Shown here piece after piece: positions 61,416-64,000 of a stretch of DNA of 64,000 nucleotides. Position 1 is the first letter of the stretch. Each line of letters opens with the position of its first letter. Made by a program: the position numbers and the translations under genes. The notes under the pieces are model-generated. The model was not told the origin of the DNA. It saw nothing but the letters and a program-made list of their open reading frames with translations, and made no database searches. The stretch is from Paraburkholderia edwinii (GTDB taxonomy: Bacteria; Pseudomonadota; Gammaproteobacteria; Burkholderiales; Burkholderiaceae). The stretch is taken from the NCBI RefSeq assembly GCF_019428685.1, contig NZ_CP080095.1:3844001-3908000 (forward strand), given 5' to 3'.

Positions 61416-63596
61416 TCAGGCCTTCGCCTTCAGCTCGAGACGGAACTTGTGCAGCAGCGGTTCCGTATACCCGCTCGGCTGCTCACGCCCTTCGAACACA
61501 AGCGCGCATGCGGCCTTGAATGCAAGCGACGCATCGTAGTTCGGCGCCATCGGCTGGTAGTGCGAATCGCCGGCATTCTGCTGATCGACCATCTTCGCCA
61601 TGCGGCGGAACGTCTCTTCGACCTGCTCGCGCGTCACGACGCCGTGATGCAGCCAGTTCGCGATGTGCTGGCTCGAGATACGCAGCGTCGCGCGGTCTTC
61701 CATCAGGCCGACGTTATGAATGTCCGGCACCTTCGAGCAGCCGACGCCCTGGTCGATCCAGCGCACCACGTAGCCGAGAATGCCCTGCGCATTGTTCTCG
61801 ATCTCCTGGCGGATCTCGTCGGCGCTCCACTGCGCTTTCTCGACCACCGGCACCGTCAGCAGGCCGCCCAGCAGTTCGTCGCGCACGCTCGCGTAGTCGG
61901 TGCGCTCGAGCTGCTGCTGGACCGCCTGCACGTCGACCTGGTGATAGTGCAGCGCATGCAGCGTCGCTGCGGTCGGCGACGGCACCCACGCCGTGTTCGC
62001 GCCGGCCTTCGGATGCACGATCTTCTGTTCGAGCATCGCGGCCATCAGGTCCGGCATGGCCCACATGCCCTTGCCGATCTGCGCGCGGCCGCGCAGGCCC
62101 GCCGCCAGACCGACCAGCACGTTGCTGCGCTCGTACGCGGCAATCCATGCGGTCGACTTCATATCGCCCTTGCGCAGCATCGGGCCCGCCTCCATCGACG
62201 TATGCATCTCGTCGCCGGTGCGATCGAGGAAGCCCGTGTTGATGAACGCGACACGCGCCGACGCCTGGCCGATACACGCGAGCAGGTTCACGCTCGTGCG
62301 GCGCTCCTCGTCCATGATGCCCATTTTCATGGTGTTGCGCGCCAGACCGAGCACGTCTTCGACGCGGCCGAACAGCTCATTGGCGAATGCGACTTCATCG
62401 GGGCCGTGCATCTTCGGCTTCACGATATAGATCGAGCCCGTGCGCGAATTCAGCTTGTGCTTGCGATCGTGCAGCGCGCACAGCGTCGTAATCACGCCGT
62501 CGAGTATGCCTTCCGGAATCTCGTTGCCGTCGCGATCGACCACGGACGGGTTCGTCATCAGATGGCCGACGTTGCGGATAAACAGCAGCGAGCGGCCGTG
62601 CAGCGTGAGCTTCGAGCCGTCCGCACGCTGGTATTCGCGATCCGCGTTCAGGCGCCGCGTAAACGTCTTGCCGCCCTTCGTCACTTCTTCGGTCAGCGTA
62701 CCGTTCATCAGGCCGAGCCAGTTGCGATAGAGCTCGACCTTGTCGTCGGCATCGACGGCCGCTACCGAGTCTTCGCAATCGATGATCGTCGTCACGGCTG
62801 CTTCGACGAGCACATCTTTGACATGTGCGGCATCGGTCTTGCCGATCGAATCGGCTGCATCGATCTGGATTTCGAAATGCAGGCCGTTATGCTTGAGCAG
62901 CACTGCGGTCGGCGCCGCCGCGTCGCCCTGGAAGCCCGCGAATTGCGCCGTATCGCGCAGCGCGCTGCTGCCGCTCTTCAGCGTGACGACAAGCTTGCCG
63001 CCTTCGACCGCATAGCGCGTCGCATCGGCGTGCGAACCGTTCGCGAGCGGCGCCGCCTGATCGAGGAACGCGCGCGCGTAAGCAATCACGCGTGCGCCGC
63101 GCGCCGGGTTGAAGCCGGCCTTGCGTTCGGCGCCGTCGGTATCGGGAATCGCATCGGTGCCGTAGAGCGCGTCATAAAGACTGCCCCAGCGCGCATTCGC
63201 GGCGTTCAGCGCATAGCGCGCATTCGACAACGGGACGACGAGCTGCGGGCCCGCCTGTTCGGCGATTTCGGTGTCGACATGGTCGGTCGTGGCCTGCACG
63301 CGCGCCGGCGACGGCACGATATAACCGATGTCTTCGAGGAACGTGCGGTACGCCTTCGCGTCGCGCACCGGTCCCGGATGCGCGCGGTGCCACGTGTCGA
63401 GCTCGCGCTGCAGGCGCTCGCGCTCGGCGAGCAACGCGCGGTTTTTCGGCGCGAGGTCGTGCACGAGCTTGTCGAAGCCGGCCCAGAACGCGGCGCTTTC
63501 GACGCCGGTGCCTGGCAGCGCTTCCTTTTCGATGAACTGGTCGAGATTGGCGGCCACTTGCAGGCCGCCGCGCTGAATCATCTTTGGCTGAGTCAT
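61416..63596 (-). CDS. glcB: Malate synthase G
   Basis: The 726-aa product is full-length: [20 protein letters not shown] at the start, [43 protein letters not shown] in the barrel, and [29 protein letters not shown] with the catalytic Asp in MEDR. It condenses glyoxylate and acetyl-CoA to malate, used in the glyoxylate/glycolate pathway. Malate synthase G is a monomer distinct from malate synthase A. The upstream GlcG-like gene on the same strand recalls the glc operon. Confidence 0.96.
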   Translation of the reverse strand: MTQPKMIQRGGLQVAANLDQFIEKEALPGTGVESAAFWAGFDKLVHDLAPKNRALLAERERLQRELDTWHRAHPGPVRDAKAYRTFLEDIGYIVPSPARVQATTDHVDTEIAEQAGPQLVVPLSNARYALNAANARWGSLYDALYGTDAIPDTDGAERKAGFNPARGARVIAYARAFLDQAAPLANGSHADATRYAVEGGKLVVTLKSGSSALRDTAQFAGFQGDAAAPTAVLLKHNGLHFEIQIDAADSIGKTDAAHVKDVLVEAAVTTIIDCEDSVAAVDADDKVELYRNWLGLMNGTLTEEVTKGGKTFTRRLNADREYQRADGSKLTLHGRSLLFIRNVGHLMTNPSVVDRDGNEIPEGILDGVITTLCALHDRKHKLNSRTGSIYIVKPKMHGPDEVAFANELFGRVEDVLGLARNTMKMGIMDEERRTSVNLLACIGQASARVAFINTGFLDRTGDEMHTSMEAGPMLRKGDMKSTAWIAAYERSNVLVGLAAGLRGRAQIGKGMWAMPDLMAAMLEQKIVHPKAGANTAWVPSPTAATLHALHYHQVDVQAVQQQLERTDYASVRDELLGGLLTVPVVEKAQWSADEIRQEIENNAQGILGYVVRWIDQGVGCSKVPDIHNVGLMEDRATLRISSQHIANWLHHGVVTREQVEETFRRMAKMVDQQNAGDSHYQPMAPNYDASLAFKAACALVFEGREQPSGYTEPLLHKFRLELKAKA

Positions 63597-63731
63597 TATC
63601 GCTACTTCCTGTCTGCTGTTTCGTTGGGGCGAGTGGGATACCGCTTGTTTACGGCTTTGCTTCCGCTTTATTCCGCTTTGATACCACTGAATTACGCTAA
63701 CTGACCGCGCGCGGGCTGGGCGCGCGATCCG

Positions 63732-64000
63732 TCAGCCGGCAACGCTCTGTACGCCGGCGCGGGCGATCTGCGCGTCTTCGGGCGCCTTCACGCCGGACAC
63801 GCCGACGGCGCCGACCACCTGGCCGTCGACCACGATCGGCACGCCGCCTTCGAGCGCGCCGGCGAGCGGCGCGGACAGAAACGCGGTGCGGCCGCCGTTG
63901 ATCATGTCCTCGTACTGCTTCGATTCGCGGCGTCCGAGCGCTGCCGTGCGGGCCTTTTCAGTCGCGATATAGGCGCCGATCGGCGCGCAGCCGTCGAGGC
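63732..64000 (-). CDS. GlcG/HbpS-family heme-binding-like protein, 5' part beyond the window
   Basis: The last ~89 codons are present: LDGCAPIGAYIATEKARTAA, SKQYEDMINGGRTAFLSAPL and VVDGQVVGAVGVSGVKAPED, ending AGVQSVAG and a stop at 63732. This is the GlcG/HbpS (DUF336) fold, often coded next to glycolate or small-molecule oxidation genes. It lies 135 bp upstream of glcB on the same strand and may be in one operon with it. The start codon is outside the window. Confidence 0.88.
   Translation of the reverse strand, partial: LDGCAPIGAYIATEKARTAALGRRESKQYEDMINGGRTAFLSAPLAGALEGGVPIVVDGQVVGAVGVSGVKAPEDAQIARAGVQSVAG

Noticed and set aside
61449..63704. 751-codon + strand frame opposite malate synthase G
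   Set aside because: Antisense shadow of glcB: Arg/His/Ala-rich, no domain, no ribosome binding site.

Overview
The window looks like a chromosome, chromid or megaplasmid segment of a Burkholderiaceae bacterium (Burkholderia, Paraburkholderia, Caballeronia or Trinickia type). This rests on the high GC and strong GC3 bias of the right half, on typical Burkholderia families (malate synthase G, BmpA-type nucleoside ABC importer, DUF1800/DUF1501 pair, YciI, 2,4'-dihydroxyacetophenone dioxygenase-type cupin), and on many lineage-specific small proteins. No rRNA, tRNA or CRISPR array was seen. Family assignments come from reading the translated sequences; no database search was run.

Region 1 (1-9.4 kb) is an ion-homeostasis block. 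It holds a histidine-rich metal-binding protein, the high-affinity K+ ATPase operon on the minus strand (35-aa peptide, kdpF, kdpA, kdpB, kdpC) followed by kdpE but no kdpD, a divergent nhaA Na+/H+ antiporter and a universal stress protein. kdpB differs from its neighbours in composition, and the kdp promoter carries two direct repeats 43 bp apart.

Region 2 (9.7-29.1 kb) is an accessory, decaying island. It starts with a small tyrosine recombinase and contains a membrane-protein pair, short Burkholderia-specific proteins, many broken genes (response regulator, exported small protein, excisionase, 66-aa paralogue, GNAT acetyltransferase, IS21 istA, second integrase, IS1182-type transposase), one apparently intact IS3-family element, and a large autotransporter. 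Within 15.8-19.7 kb there are five related hairpin/T-tract elements. Three share a CCATAGG box, a promoter-like sequence and a predicted ~70-nt transcript; this is the best candidate for something undescribed.

Region 3 (29.3-47.5 kb) is core-like, high-GC DNA: GNAT and LysR, a secreted alpha/beta hydrolase, a cupin dioxygenase plus dehalogenase-like hydrolase operon, an orphan TAXI solute-binding protein, a superinfection immunity protein, an MFS transporter, a cytochrome P450, a TPR-glycosyltransferase, YciI, and a five-gene ECF sigma operon ending in DUF1800 and DUF1501 genes.

Region 4 (47.7-57.2 kb) looks like a catabolic/uptake locus: an amidohydrolase (deaminase-like), a BmpA-type ABC importer (ATPase, two permeases, binding protein), a GntR/FCD regulator, a PuuE-like polysaccharide deacetylase and an intradiol ring-cleavage dioxygenase. 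Region 5 (57.4-64 kb) has an alkaline-phosphatase-superfamily enzyme, an asparagine synthetase, malate synthase G and the 3' part of a GlcG/HbpS-like gene cut by the window edge.
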